Position numbers and translations under genes: made by a program
Assembly (NCBI RefSeq): GCF_002234675.1
Contig: NC_019868.2
Coordinates: forward strand, 22,600,743-22,664,742
DNA: 64,000 nt
Direction of reading: 5' to 3'
Origin: Oryzias latipes
Taxonomy: Eukaryota; Chordata; Actinopteri; Beloniformes; Adrianichthyidae
Part shown: piece by piece, positions 13,501 through 22,979 of the stretch
Numbering within the stretch: the stretch's first letter is position 1
Layout: every line of letters starts with the position of its first letter
The notes under the pieces: model-generated
Database searches by the model: none
Told to the model about the DNA's origin: nothing
The model's input: the letters and a program-made list of their open reading frames with translations, nothing else

Positions 13501-14546
13501 TCCTGATGATGGAGGATCTGAGAAGGTAGACTGAAATTTGCATTTCTGAATATTTTTTTTTATTGTAAACAGAGAGCTCTCAGAAACAAGGAGGGGAAGG
13601 TGGTGGGGTTGTTCCACGGCCACAACTCAAAGTGGATTTTATATGAACTTCTGCTGCTCTGCTAAAACTATGTCCTTTTGAATTTTCCTAAAAAGGGCCT
13701 AATCACAATTAAAAGACTTTTACAATAGATCAAAAGAAGATTATCGTCAATGATCCCTTAAAAAATCTGCATGGTCCTTTTGTTTTTCAGATGGCTCTGG
13801 GTATCCAGTGTGAACTGAGAAGGCAGCTGAGGAACTTCATTTCTTTGGAGCGGTTACCTCTCGTCCCCGATTCTGTGGGCTCAACTTATCACAAACCATC
13901 CCACCCCCCTCCCTTTGGCTCGCGACCCTCCATTCTGGGCCCAAGCATCCGCTTTGCTGTGTCACACGGTCGAGTGAGTGCAGAAGTCATAGGAGTGGCC
14001 AGCGAGGACAGCCGCCGTTTGGCGGCCATTTTAAACGGTGCTATCTATCTCAGCGGGCTAAGCTTCACCGTGCAGGGCTGCGACACCCACCATTTCCTCC
14101 AGACGCGGCCCATCGAGGAAGACCTCGCCCTGGGTTTGGGAGTTGGCGGACGCTTGCTTGAGGGGGGGGTGAACGTGAGCGTTTCTCAGATGAGCTCCAC
14201 GGTGAACGGCAGGACTCGACGTTTCGCCGACATCACCCTCCAACAGGGGGCGCTGTGCCTGTGCGTGCGCTACGGCGGGTCCGAGGAGGAGGAGAGGGCA
14301 CGAGTGAGGGAGGAGGCGCGGAAGAGGGCAGTGGATGCAGCCTGGGAGAAGGAGAGGCGGCGGTTGGAGTCGGGGGAAGCAGGGAGCAGAGCGTGGAGCA
14401 AGGCGGAGAAGCAGCAGCTGCAATCCACCGGACGCGTTCAAGGCTACGACGGATACTACTCCCTGCCGGTGGAACAGCAGCTGGAGCTGTCCGACTCCGC
14501 CTCCAACATCCACTTTATGACACTAAGCGAGGTGGGGGGCAGGTAA
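1328..14546 (+). CDS. tenm1: Teneurin-1, C-terminal 1,014 residues in nine exons (5' part outside the window)
   Basis: Teneurin-1 is a single-pass type II transmembrane synaptic adhesion protein whose large extracellular part binds latrophilins and other teneurins. Exons are joined by GT-AG introns: 1328-1572, 3500-3793, 4862-5106, 5622-5764, 7318-7529, 8367-8668, 8858-9564, 10157-10299 and 13791-14546. All splice phases agree and the joined length (3,047 bp) stays open to the TAA at 14544-14546. In order they encode YD-repeat barrel strands ([29 protein letters not shown]), the Rhs-type core (GFHGGLYD ... [12 protein letters not shown]), the C-terminal toxin-like fold (GRTRRFAD) and the TCAP peptide ([10 protein letters not shown] ... 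SNIHFM). The closest paralogue is teneurin-1, because the end reads [13 protein letters not shown], as in Ten-1. Convergence with sh2d1a, the human TENM1 neighbour, supports this. The oddity is a C-terminus of VGGR where other teneurins have GRR or GKR. Confidence 0.95.
1573..3499 (+). other. tenm1 intron (1.9 kb)
   Basis: Mostly AT-rich sequence without exons. From about 2918 to 3010 it carries a stretch (GGGTGTAAC, then a segment ending TCTGTCTGAGGCAAG) that recurs near 56716-56810, so it is probably a copy of a dispersed repeat, possibly a hAT-type element. Confidence 0.5.
3500..3793 (+). CDS. tenm1: tenm1 exon: YD repeats
   Basis: 98 codons, phase 0 at both ends, acceptor TTTCCAG and donor GTAAGA. 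It encodes [12 protein letters not shown], the [11 protein letters not shown] strand and, at the end, [11 protein letters not shown]. These are highly conserved teneurin YD-repeat motifs. Confidence 0.95.
3794..4861 (+). other. tenm1 intron (1.1 kb)
   Basis: AT-rich, with several T-runs near 3977-4045. No gene, RNA or transposon was recognised. Confidence 0.5.
4862..5106 (+). CDS. tenm1: tenm1 exon: YD repeats
   Basis: The acceptor is CTTGCAG and the donor GTTCTT; the exon ends two bases into an Arg codon. It encodes [18 protein letters not shown] and [14 protein letters not shown], near-identical in kind to vertebrate teneurin-1. Confidence 0.95.
5622..5764 (+). CDS. tenm1: tenm1 exon: YD repeats
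   Basis: The acceptor is ATCAAG and the donor GTAGGC. It encodes [15 protein letters not shown] and TIHLTHNGF, ending SIRYRQTG across the splice. The 515-bp intron before it holds nothing recognised. Confidence 0.94.
5765..7317 (+). other. tenm1 intron (1.55 kb)
   Basis: Includes a short GT repeat near 6497 and a purine-rich stretch near 6595-6730. No exon or transposon was recognised. The part from 6820 to 7290 looks like unique sequence. Confidence 0.45.
7318..7529 (+). CDS. tenm1: tenm1 exon: YD shell
   Basis: Acceptor TTTGTAG, donor GTAAGA. It encodes [20 protein letters not shown] and [12 protein letters not shown], signature teneurin motifs, and ends YYDLNQ in phase 0. Confidence 0.95.
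7600..7915. repeat. Diverged copy of the foldback-element arm, in a tenm1 intron
   Basis: This stretch shares words in the same order with the left arm of the foldback at 60300-61391: AATGAAAAGTCTA, CAAAAGTACC, GACCAATCAG, CGGATTTGG-like, TTGATCATGA and ATAATTG. It is a solo, decayed piece, so the element family is dispersed in this genome. Confidence 0.5.
8367..8668 (+). CDS. tenm1: tenm1 exon: YD shell
   Basis: Acceptor TTTTAG, donor GTAAGT. It encodes [29 protein letters not shown] and [14 protein letters not shown], which track teneurin-1 closely. Confidence 0.95.
8858..9564 (+). CDS. tenm1: tenm1 exon: Rhs-like core
   Basis: The largest barrel exon here (707 bp), acceptor CTTTTAG, donor GTGAGC. 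It encodes [37 protein letters not shown] and the Rhs-core signature GFHGGLYD ... [16 protein letters not shown]. In Rhs/TccC relatives this core plugs the barrel before the variable C-terminal domain. Confidence 0.96.
10157..10299 (+). CDS. tenm1: tenm1 exon: linker to the C-terminal domain
   Basis: Acceptor GTGCAG, donor GTAAAG. It encodes [20 protein letters not shown] and [10 protein letters not shown], the conserved linker between the Rhs core and the toxin-like domain. Confidence 0.94.
10377..10900 (+). mobile_element. L2-like LINE 3' fragment in the last tenm1 intron
   Basis: The frame reads through GIGPLYISDLL-like sequence to [29 protein letters not shown] and [14 protein letters not shown], then stop (10689). 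This is the conserved C-terminus of fish L2/Maui-type reverse transcriptase proteins. It is followed by an AT-rich 3' region ending near the AAGCATTTGGAGATGCTTTG motif. It is 5'-truncated and on the same strand as tenm1. Confidence 0.75.
10901..13790 (+). other. Last tenm1 intron, remainder
   Basis: AT-rich non-coding DNA. About 11830-12080 is a copy of a dispersed repeat also seen near 21035 and 31110. Near 12347-12362 is a CTCF-like word (CCCGTAGGGGGCAG). The intron ends at the TTTTTCAG acceptor at 13783-13790. Confidence 0.5.
11830..12080. repeat. Dispersed repeat family, copy 1 of 3
   Basis: Shares GGTGAAGGACC, GAGAGCAGGCTTG, TGTGACAAAGCAGATGAC and AAACAGCTGTTGAT-like words with the copies near 21035 and 31110. 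It sits in the last tenm1 intron. Confidence 0.45.
13791..14546 (+). CDS. tenm1: tenm1 terminal exon: toxin-like domain and TCAP
   Basis: 756 bp ending in TAA, beginning [20 protein letters not shown]. It holds [34 protein letters not shown] (the toxin-like fold shared with bacterial Rhs tips) and a charged helix rich in Arg, Glu and Ala. The last ~40 residues are the teneurin C-terminal associated peptide. The C-terminus is SEVGGR. Confidence 0.96.
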   Translation: MALGIQCELRRQLRNFISLERLPLVPDSVGSTYHKPSHPPPFGSRPSILGPSIRFAVSHGRVSAEVIGVASEDSRRLAAILNGAIYLSGLSFTVQGCDTHHFLQTRPIEEDLALGLGVGGRLLEGGVNVSVSQMSSTVNGRTRRFADITLQQGALCLCVRYGGSEEEERARVREEARKRAVDAAWEKERRRLESGEAGSRAWSKAEKQQLQSTGRVQGYDGYYSLPVEQQLELSDSASNIHFMTLSEVGGR

Positions 14547-15304
14547 CAGAGACACATTAGCAGCCCTCCACCCCACCAAAGACTGCCTGTTTCTAATCTT
14601 ATCTGATTTGTTCTACTGTTTCTATACTGTACCGAAAAAAGAAGACAACAAACAGGAGCAACAAGAGAGACTAGGGGGATAAAAAAAAAAAAAAAAAACT
14701 TCCATATGCCTTTAATTGTGACAAATGATGGTATTTTATTATTATTATTGTCCAGTTTCTCCAATTTCTAACAGTGGCACAAGCAGTGTGGTTTGGCTGT
14801 GGCTTTGCTTTTTTTGTTTTCCAACTGACTTGACCGACAGACCGTCGTCTGTCATTCGCTGTTTCAACATCATTTTGGACTCTGCTCAATGTCAGCTGAA
14901 GAGATGAAGACTGTAGTGAAAAGATCCTCTTCATGACTCAAATCAAAAGCTCTGGTTGCCATTTGAGTTTTTCCACATGGTTTACCTCTGATACAATGTT
15001 GTTTACATATTGTGGAAGAGAGGCCTTGTCAGCTCTCTTACACCCCTTTAGAGAAGAAACCTCCTGTGGTTTCTGCCTCTGGTGTGCTCCAACATTAGTT
15101 TGTATGAGTGTGTATATGAAAACGACGAATGTACATAGCCAGTGCTTTCACACTGAAAAAAGTGCTCAACTGGAAGTTCTGTTGTTAATAAGTGTGAGTA
15201 TTGTTAATCAATAGAAAAACAGTTACATTTTTGCAAAGAATTATATACATGGCTATAGTAAATATTCTCGCTGAAAAAGTTAACTTTATTGGGTTACAAC
15301 GCTG

Positions 15305-15310
15305 ATTAAA
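15305..15310 (+). terminator. Candidate tenm1 polyadenylation signal (ATTAAA)
   Basis: A common AATAAA variant 760 bases after the tenm1 stop codon, with T-rich sequence downstream. It is chosen by position only. Confidence 0.35.
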
Positions 15311-16384
15311 GTTACTATGTGTGAACTACTGGAGTGTTCCCTGGGATTCCGTGGGTGCAGTTTCTTGTCATTTTTGTTTTTGTGTTGTTGGGCCCCCTCC
15401 ATATTTCATTGGACTGCCTTTGTTCCTGATTCTGGGAGTTTGGACTTAAAAAAAAATGTGTTCTGTCATTATCACCAATCATTATGGCTCAAACTGAGAT
15501 ATGCACAAGAAACAGCGACTCGCTGGTGAGAAGGAGGAAGGATGAAGGAGGAGGAGGAGGAGAGGGGAAAAAGAACACAGAGGAAGGGAAAGAGAAATGT
15601 GACAGCTGAGGCTCAGCGAGTGGGTGGTGAGTGCAGAAGGGGCAGGACCTGGAGTTGGCTGCACTGTTCTCTACAGCTTGTCTCCTCTCATTAGGAAATG
15701 CCAATCAGGCTACATGCGAACCACTTCCAAGCTTCTCCCCACCACAGAAAAAGTTTTTTCTCCTTTTAAAGCTACCAACCACAAATCCACCTCCCCATCC
15801 GTCTGCCTCCCCACCCCACAACAACTCCCTCCCGCCGTCACTCCACCATCTGCCCACCATTAATTGTTTGCTTTTCTCTCTTGGGCTGTGGACGACACAA
15901 TGCATATGTTCTGACGGCGAACAGGTGATACACATTTCTTTGCTGGTAGGCCGCGGTGCGCCTTGCCTTCTCAGCCATATGCTGCGCGCGCCAATGTCCA
16001 GGCTCATCTCCGTTGTGAAGGGATGGAGGGTGCGTTGCTAGGAGACCGCCGCGCCGAAGAACCACCCGCTCCTGCTATCTCTCGCCTTCTCCTTCTCTGT
16101 CCCTCTATCATATTTTTTTATTAGGCGCCGCTAATGTCAATCATTAGGAATGAAGGGCCTCCAGAGTTCCACGCCCACCCATCTCAACTCTCAGCATTCT
16201 CTCCACGGAAATCACCACTTCAGTGTGTCAAATTGGATCCTTGCCTACAGATTATACCATACATCAGACATGGGGTGGGGGCGTATGTGGCTGCCACACT
16301 GTGACCTTATTTAAAGAAGTTTGATATCATCCATTTCCTTTACGACGCACACACAACAATTACACAAAGAAAAGTTGCCCAATA

Positions 16385-16390
16385 TTTATT
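16385..16390 (-). terminator. Candidate sh2d1a polyadenylation signal (AATAAA)
   Basis: Reads AATAAA on the minus strand, about 240 bases past the sh2d1a stop. It leaves roughly 1.1 kb between the predicted ends of the two convergent transcripts. Confidence 0.5.
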
Positions 16391-16626
16391 GTCAGTCTAT
16401 TTATACATTTATAGATATTAATGTTACAGCAGATCAATATTTTACACAGTTAGAAGCATTTTCTGTGCTGCAGATACAGGACGACAAAGACAAAAAAATG
16501 GGGGTAAAATTACGTTTGAGTAAGACAAAAAAAAAAAAAAAAATCACATGTACGTCACACTGGTCAATGTAAGCAGAAAATGTGTTTTTCACAACTATAG
16601 TTCAGGGTTGAGTGCAGGGTTTGCCC

Positions 16627-16890
16627 CTAACCAAAAGTTTGCGGCACCTCCTTCTTGTTCCTGTTTTTCTGAATGGCATTTGGCGTCCGCTGCTGGACGG
16701 AAGAGTGCTGACTGGCAGGAGGTGATGACGGGCTGCTACTGAGCACGTGTGACTGCGGGTGGGTGTGGGCCCGTCCCTGGGCGGTGATGGGGTACAGTAA
16801 CGGCATGGCGATTCCCTGTTCGGCCTGTTGAAAAGCTGCTATCAAATTCTTGATCTGTCGAAAATACCTTTTCTGCACACCGGGAGTCGT
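16627..16890 (-). CDS. sh2d1a: sh2d1a exon 3 (terminal)
   Basis: The acceptor is CGTGCAG. It encodes [32 protein letters not shown] and an [17 protein letters not shown]-type low-complexity tail ending VPQTFG, stop at 16627-16629. Confidence 0.92.
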   Translation of the reverse strand, partial: TTPGVQKRYFRQIKNLIAAFQQAEQGIAMPLLYPITAQGRAHTHPQSHVLSSSPSSPPASQHSSVQQRTPNAIQKNRNKKEVPQTFG

Positions 16891-18864
16891 CTGCACGACA
16901 GCACGGTTCAAAAAAGAAGAGAGAAAAAGAGGCACAAAGGAATTAGATTTCACATCAAACACAACAGGGGAAATAAAAAGGATGTGGCGTGGCCTTTTGA
17001 AATGAGCTCTTCTAAGACCGAAATCATAAAAAGGATCAATTCTACTAATGGATGCCAAAAAGAAAATGTCTTGTGATCTGAAATCTGTCAGTGATTTATT
17101 TATCTGAACTACGTCCTTATATTACTTTTCTGTAAACAACAGCACTACATGAAGGCGCTAAAAGCTTTATTTGGAGAATTCAAAATCTGCTCGCCTCTGT
17201 AATCACACAATTCTTTTGGTGTTTTTATGTTTTTTTAGTTAATAAAAATCATTATTTTACGGGTCATGTGCGACAACAAGGATTCTTCAAGTGTCTCATT
17301 ACCCCAGCAGCTTTATTTGTGACCGCACCCCTCTGAAATACCACAAACGTCCCTTTAACAAAAAGCTTAAGCGAGAACAAAACAATCCTTTTTCAGCTTG
17401 ATCCTTCGGTTTTACTTTGGCATTTTCCCTTTTTTTTCCAGTATCTCTCAGGGAGCTTTGCGGTGTTTGTAATAACACACTCATCAGTTTTCCTGGTGTG
17501 TGTGTTTGTCTACAGTGGCTGTCTCTTTAAAGTTTAATATTACTAAAGCATTGCATTTTCAAATTGGCTGTAATTTTGTCAAGTAAGGACTTTAAAAAAA
17601 AATGCATCTTTTCATTCCGTGCTATCAATCAGTGCGAGAGCCGGAGAAGACGGTGTTCCTTGAATACAATGTAACATCATTTAATCAAAGGCAGGGAGTA
17701 ATTCCCACAGCGCAGCACTTTGGATGCTCCTATCTCAGGCCACGAGCGTAACCTCTGTTTCCCCAGTGCCTTTCATTAAAGTGACTGATATTGCACATGA
17801 ATAATGTAAACTGTTATTGAGCTGGTAGTGAAACTCCTGTAATTCAAGTCCACCCTCCTGTCAGTGCACCTGACAGGGAGCAAGAGTTAAAAATGTCGTC
17901 TTGCTCAGTCGTCACAAAGCCACAAGGCCTTCAGATGTCTGTGCGTTCGCATCTCTGGGTGTTTGCCAATCCTCACTGCTCACTGATACACACCATCAGA
18001 AATGCTGTCGAATGTAATTCCACATTTCCACATCTGTGGAACATGTGCTGATGCTGCCATCTTTAAATTTGAAATGGAGAGAGAGGGCCGGGCGCACAGG
18101 TTTGTTGTTGCTGAAGGAAAAGGAATGTACCCAGTTTTTCTGCGATGTCAGTCCTCCAAAAAAAAAAAAAAAAAAAAGGAGCAGAGAAACATGTTTGCCT
18201 CAGATCCACAGCTTGTTGAATTACTGTGGCACCACAACAACTTCTAACCCAATAAACACCAACCACAGCGGAGCAGATGTGCTGTCGCTCTGCTGAGTCT
18301 GTGAAGGTTTTTGGTGTGTGATGACAAAATAAATAGAAAAAACTTGACAAAAAGGAAAAAAAGAAAAGAAAAGAAAAAAAATCTCACTTCTGCAGCCCAT
18401 GAGCCAGTGTCATCCCTGTAGAGTCTGTAGGTGTAGACGTAGCCTTTGCACCTGCAAACAGATAAAACAAACACCTTTTGTTCTGGGTTCACTTTTTTTT
18501 TTTAAACTTCATGAAAGATGTGCAGTTGCTGCTTCACTTCATCTTGTTGGTGATTTTCATATTTACACTGATTTTAAGTCTTTATTAGAAACCTGGATGC
18601 TGTTTTTTACCGCTTTAACGCTTTTTCTCAAATATTAGTAAAGCAATAATCTGTATATCATCAGAAATTAGAATTAGATTAATGCAAAAATATAAATATA
18701 TATATATCATTTTTTATTAATACTCACAGCACACACAGGCAGTAAACGCCCGGCAACGAGTCGCTGTTGCGGATCAGATAACACCCATCCCGCCCGTCCT
18801 GGCCCAGCCGTCGCTCGCCCTCCTCCTTGCCGATAGGTCCGTGGTAAACAGGCAAATTTTCCAT
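16627..18864 (-). CDS. sh2d1a: SH2 domain-containing protein 1A (SAP), three coding exons
   Basis: SAP is a free SH2-domain adaptor in T and NK cells. It binds tyrosine motifs of SLAM-family receptors and recruits Fyn. Exons on the minus strand: 18864-18728, 18451-18388 and 16890-16627; GT-AG sites and phases join to 465 bp, or 154 residues. Visible motifs are [15 protein letters not shown] (start of SH2), [20 protein letters not shown] with the phosphotyrosine-binding Arg at residue 32, [16 protein letters not shown], and [16 protein letters not shown]. The Fyn-contacting Arg78 of human SAP is kept at residue 78. It is longer than the 128-residue human protein because of a Ser/Pro/Gln-rich tail. 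EAT-2 (SH2D1B) is the alternative, but the position next to tenm1 and the match of this core favour sh2d1a. Confidence 0.93.
16891..18387 (-). other. sh2d1a intron 2 (1.5 kb)
   Basis: No exon inside. Two A-runs (18158-18177 and 18355-18380) flank the exon 2 side. The part 17690-17890 appears complex and non-repetitive, with ATGAATAAT- and TGACAG-like words, and could be a conserved non-coding element. This is inferred from appearance only. Confidence 0.4.
18388..18451 (-). CDS. sh2d1a: sh2d1a exon 2
   Basis: 64 bp, acceptor TTTGCAG, donor GTGAGA. It encodes [20 protein letters not shown], equivalent to the second human SAP exon. Confidence 0.93.
18728..18864 (-). CDS. sh2d1a: sh2d1a exon 1
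   Basis: Starts at the ATG at 18864-18862 (MENLPVYHG) and ends in CT|GTGAGT, splitting a Leu codon. It carries the SH2 phosphotyrosine pocket IRNSDS. The start is supported by the length match to human SAP, with Arg32 in register. Confidence 0.94.
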
Positions 18865-19984
18865 CGCTATTTTTCTTCAAATATGCTTATTTGCTGTAAA
18901 CCAGGCCAGTTTTCTGCTCTTTTAAACACAGAAAATCTCTTTTTTTGTTGTTGTTGTTGTTTTCTGCGTTGGGAACAACAGCGTATCCTCCAGGCATTAA
19001 ATCTTGTTGCCTTAAAAAGCCTGACCTTTGACCTGAAAGCTTTCCGTCTTCTTCCCAATTCCAAGCATCTCTCTCATTAACCTCTGCCACTTGTGAGCTC
19101 CTGCTCACTGCCTTCCTTGCTCTCTGTATGAGATGCACACATGTGCACCTATGCACACCAGTAAAATGTGGGTTTGTTCATCTCTCAGGAAATGGTTGTA
19201 TTTCACAGCAGGAAGTGACTTCAAAGACTAACTGAACATTTCCACAACAACTGCATAACCAAGAGAGGGATCCAAAAAAAAAGGTCAAAATCATCTTTTC
19301 ACTCAGGAAAACATGACATACGGCAGCAAAACCACATTTTCCAGCCTCAGTCTGTATACGTATTAGCAAAAAATTTGCTCCACCTTTTTTCCATATACAT
19401 TTCTACTCAAACCACTTAAAGATTTTTTCGGGTAAATAAACTAAAGATGCTGTTCATGTGCACTTGAGACAGAAAAAGTAAAAGAAGTAGAAGAAGCTTA
19501 TATATTCCACAACATTGCACTCTGCAATACTGTGTCATATCTACAACAAACAATGTTTTTGCATTCACATAATACACATTCTGCTTCAATGATAACAACA
19601 GCTTACATATGTACACTTTGTAGTTTCCTGCTAGGCTTTGATCACATGATCAGACGTATTTTGGGCATATTTAATTACAATGGTTCCAAGAACAGGAAAC
19701 TACTGCATTTAGGCAGTTTGATGTGGAGCAAAAAGTGTTTTAATGCAGGCCCAAAAAGGAAAGATGAATCATTCTAGGTAGCTTGAAAGGACAATTTCCT
19801 TAGAAGTTAGACTTCTAACTCTTTATTGATCTCTTTCTTTCCTCTATCTTCTTTAAATCAATCCCCTAAAGAAAAAGGTTGATTAAAAATTAAAAAGGAC
19901 TGCTCCAAGGATGTTTTGAAAGACCTTTAGGTCCTTCAAAATGAAGACTAAAACTGATTTGACCAAATTCCTTTGATCAAATCT

Positions 19985-20200
19985 TGGTCATTATGCTCAG
20001 CCACCCCTGCATTGACCAAACTGAGCAGCACAAATATCAATGCAAATCTAGAAAGCATGGCAGTGGAGGTATGATGATTTGGGCTTGCATTGGAGCCATG
20101 CCACTTTTTACCCAAAGGCTGAAGTTTTATCTCATTTCTAATCAGATATGTCCAACTGTTAAAATAGAAGATAAATGATTTCAAAAACATGGGGCCATGT
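19985..20200 (+). mobile_element. Possible Tc1/mariner transposase relic
   Basis: A short frame reads KHGSGGMMIWACIGAMP, which resembles the GGG-S-(I/V)M-VWGC motif of Tc1 transposases. No terminal repeats were found and the rest is too decayed to place. Confidence 0.35.
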
Positions 20201-20405
20201 TTAAAAAATGTTAGTTCCCAAACAACTGCTTTATGTTAATAACCCTCAATGGGCGTTCTTGGTTTTTGCTCATCATCATGTTTCTTAGAGGTTAGGTGTT
20301 ATGTCACATTTTGGTTATGGTTTCATTTTTGTTATGTTTAGGTTTGCTTATCAAGCTTGGTTTCCGCCAACAAGTGTTTTATGTCTCCTGCTTTTTGGTC
20401 TACAG

Positions 20406-20952
20406 CAGAGGGGGGCAAACATTTTCACCCCTTTGGCCACAAAGGGTTCTAAAATTAGACAGAAGGCCCAGACAGATGCATGGAGAGTCTTGGTAACCCA
20501 CCTCATGAGAGAAAGAAATAACATGGAATCTGGACCAAAACGTATATCAGTTTTCAACCAAAATCAAAGTTTGCACACATATTTTTAAACAAAACATTTT
20601 GCGCTTTTTCTTTTTTTCGAAACTTTTCCTCATTTTAGTGCCAATTGCACCAATGCCCCCCCCCCCAGGGGAAAAACACAAATTTATAGAAATGCTGTGT
20701 TCAGGTGGTGTTGGACTGAGCATATAAATTACTTTCCCGCACGCAAAAAACACACAAATGTCAGAAAAATCTTCCACAAGAACGCAGAGTAAGTTTCAGC
20801 ACATATATAGGTCAATGTATTTGTACCACATCATCTGTGGGTATAGACACCAGAATTGCAGGGAAAATAAAACATTTATAAGAATATAATTTTTGGTATT
20901 TTGGCAGGCCAGTTTAAACAGTTTGACGGGCCCCATAATTTGCCAACTCCTG
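20406..20952. mobile_element. Non-autonomous hAT-type element with perfect 8-bp duplication
   Basis: The 8-bp word GTCTACAG flanks it at 20398-20405 and 20953-20960. The ends are inverted: CAGAGGGGGGCAAAC on the left against CAGGAGTTGGCAAAT reading in from the right. Eight-base duplications and CAG...GCAAA ends are typical of hAT elements. At 547 bp it has no transposase. Confidence 0.75.
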
Positions 20953-21034
20953 GTCTACAGCGGCCCTCCTGACAAATGCAAGGCTTATCGCAAGTCCAAG
21001 CAAGCTTAAAATTCAGCTTAAGTGTCAGAAACTG

Positions 21035-21265
21035 GTGGTGTAGGACCTACTATGTAGGAGACCAGGCTTGGTAGCAGAAACTAAAACATTTAATAACCAT
21101 TCCTAAATATGACAAAAACCAGAGACTACCAAAATAGTGACAAAGCTGAGCAGATAACCTGAAAACCAGACACTTAAATAGACTGAGTGTAATGAGCTGA
21201 AATGAAGACAGCTGTGAATCATGACAAACATGACCAAAAAACATTACTGACAAAAATCAAACCAA
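21035..21265. repeat. Dispersed repeat family, copy 2 of 3
   Basis: Shares ordered words with about 11830-12080 and 31110-31345: TGACAAAG(C)...CAGATAAC, AAACCAGACACTTA, GAGTGTAATGAGCTG-like, GACAGCTGTGAAT. The class is unknown. Confidence 0.5.
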
Positions 21266-22910
21266 AATCCCCCACTTTTGGCATCCCCAGCCTTGTTAAT
21301 ATACTTCATCATAGTTTAGGATACATCTCAAATGAGGAAGAGAGCTATTAAGATAATCAAATCAAAAAACACTTTTATTTAATCTTACATAATTATTTTT
21401 GTTTTTATCCTTCGTTTTATTTAGAGATTTTCATATCAGTGCAAGCATAGTTGGTTGGCCAAAGCAGAAAAAAGCAGCCAAAAATCTGATTTAAAACTAA
21501 CTTTAGAAATCCAAAGTAAGTCTTTGGAAACAAAATCTGAAGAAAGTCACTGAGGATGAAGATTTTTGCTTAGTGTCGCTGTGGAATTATTTGATATCAA
21601 CCCTCAACAGCCCCAATCAAGACAAAGTTTTCTGTTAGCTATCACTTTACTTTTCCTATCTGTCAATTCAGCATGAAAACAAAAAAGAAAAAAAAGCGTT
21701 ATTGAAGCTGGACCCAAATAAAAGTTTTCACCTGCTGTTCAGTGGGGTTTTCAATGATTCCCAGCGTGCATTTTTTAATTACAGGATCACACATGCTTTC
21801 AGCCACATGCCCATGCTAGATCTTCTCATAAGCGTGTCTGTGCAAACTCGCAGCTGCTCTGCAGCACAGAGAGGAATCAACTAATGAAGCTGTGTACAAC
21901 AAACCTATCGTGCAATCTGTCACGTCAGTCAGCAAGTTGTGCTGTGTCAAATTAAAGATCTGGCAAATGTTCTTCCAATGACAGCAAAGCGTCTGGCGGG
22001 CCTCGCTCACGTGTCATATTAAATGTTTGGTAAATTATTCCAGGTTTTGAGAATAACATTAACAGCATTACTAAGAGTCTTTATTAAAGGTTTTTCACAA
22101 ATATCTATTAAGTGATTCTGGCATTCAGTGCCGTGTCTGAGCCAACTGTCCTCTTAATGTAGCAGTTGTTAAAGATGTCTGTGTTTCCCTTTTTCAGAAG
22201 TTTAGTCTGCTTAAGTCATCAATCTGTGTCAAAGCCATTTCTCCCTCAGCTCATAAGATCATGACTGGTGGGAGTTTGGGCTTCTATCTGAAAAAGCAGC
22301 CCGTTATTTCTTGTTTATGGTATTTACTGCATTTTAGCACCACCCAGTGGCCGTTTTGACAGATCCTGGAAGAAAGGAGGTCTTTTTTTATTTATCTTGA
22401 AAAGGAAAGATCTCTGTTATAGTTATTGAAATGAAATATATCCCTTACTAGTACACTGATGCACAATGTTTCATGAATCTAAGAAGTGACGGGCAGAAAC
22501 AGAGGACAGAAAAACTGTATCAACCTGCATCTCCTTTCACTAAAACGACTGTGTTCGCTGGAATGCATCATTAGGTCAATGGTATGAGATTATAGCTTTA
22601 TCCAGCCTCAATAGATGCAAAATCCTTGTTAGGCGCTCAGGGAAAGGCATAAATCATCATGATGAGCTTGAAAGTCCATCTGCTAGGTGAACAGTAATCT
22701 CAACACTTTCGTTCCCAGGTGGGGGAGGCTTTCACTCACTGCTATTACAGAGAAAATGGGAAAAAAATTGAACATTTAAATCTGCAAATGTATTTCAGAA
22801 TGAGGCAGAGAAGAAGCTCGCAGCTTTTTGATTTTGAGGGAGAAATATGCTGAAACCACTGCATCAAAGAAAGACAGTACATTTTTTGGGGCAAATATTT
22901 ATATCTTTAC

Positions 22911-22916
22911 TTTATT
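22911..22916 (-). terminator. Possible agtr2 polyadenylation signal (AATAAA)
   Basis: AATAAA on the minus strand 1.27 kb past the agtr2 stop. It is one of several possible signals and is weakly supported. Confidence 0.25.
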
Positions 22917-22979
22917 ATTTGAACTGTATGTACAGAATGTTACAGTCAAGTGTTACTTTTAGATTACAACCAAATTTTG

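Larger units (their letters stand above)
14547..16626. other. tenm1 3' UTR and gap between convergent genes
   Basis: After the tenm1 stop come an A-run (14682-14698) and a likely polyadenylation signal ATTAAA at 15305-15310, giving a ~0.76-kb 3' UTR. A polypurine GGA-rich stretch lies at 15528-15600. The word TAATGTCAATCATTAG near 16132-16147 looks like paired homeobox sites. No coding sequence was found. Confidence 0.5.
18865..22910. other. Gap between sh2d1a and agtr2, transposon relics
   Basis: No gene seen. It includes a possible Tc1-like relic (about 19985-20200), a clean hAT-type element (20406-20952) and a copy of the dispersed repeat (about 21035-21265). The rest is AT-rich unique-looking sequence. 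Confidence 0.5.

Noticed and set aside
14058-14513. Minus-strand 151-codon frame in the tenm1 last exon
   Set aside because: Antisense shadow of a GC-rich coding exon.
13791-14546. Reading the tenm1 C-terminal domain as a captured bacterial toxin gene
   Set aside because: The toxin-like fold is an ancestral, fixed part of every animal teneurin and is spliced in frame with the Rhs core here; there is no sign of recent transfer.
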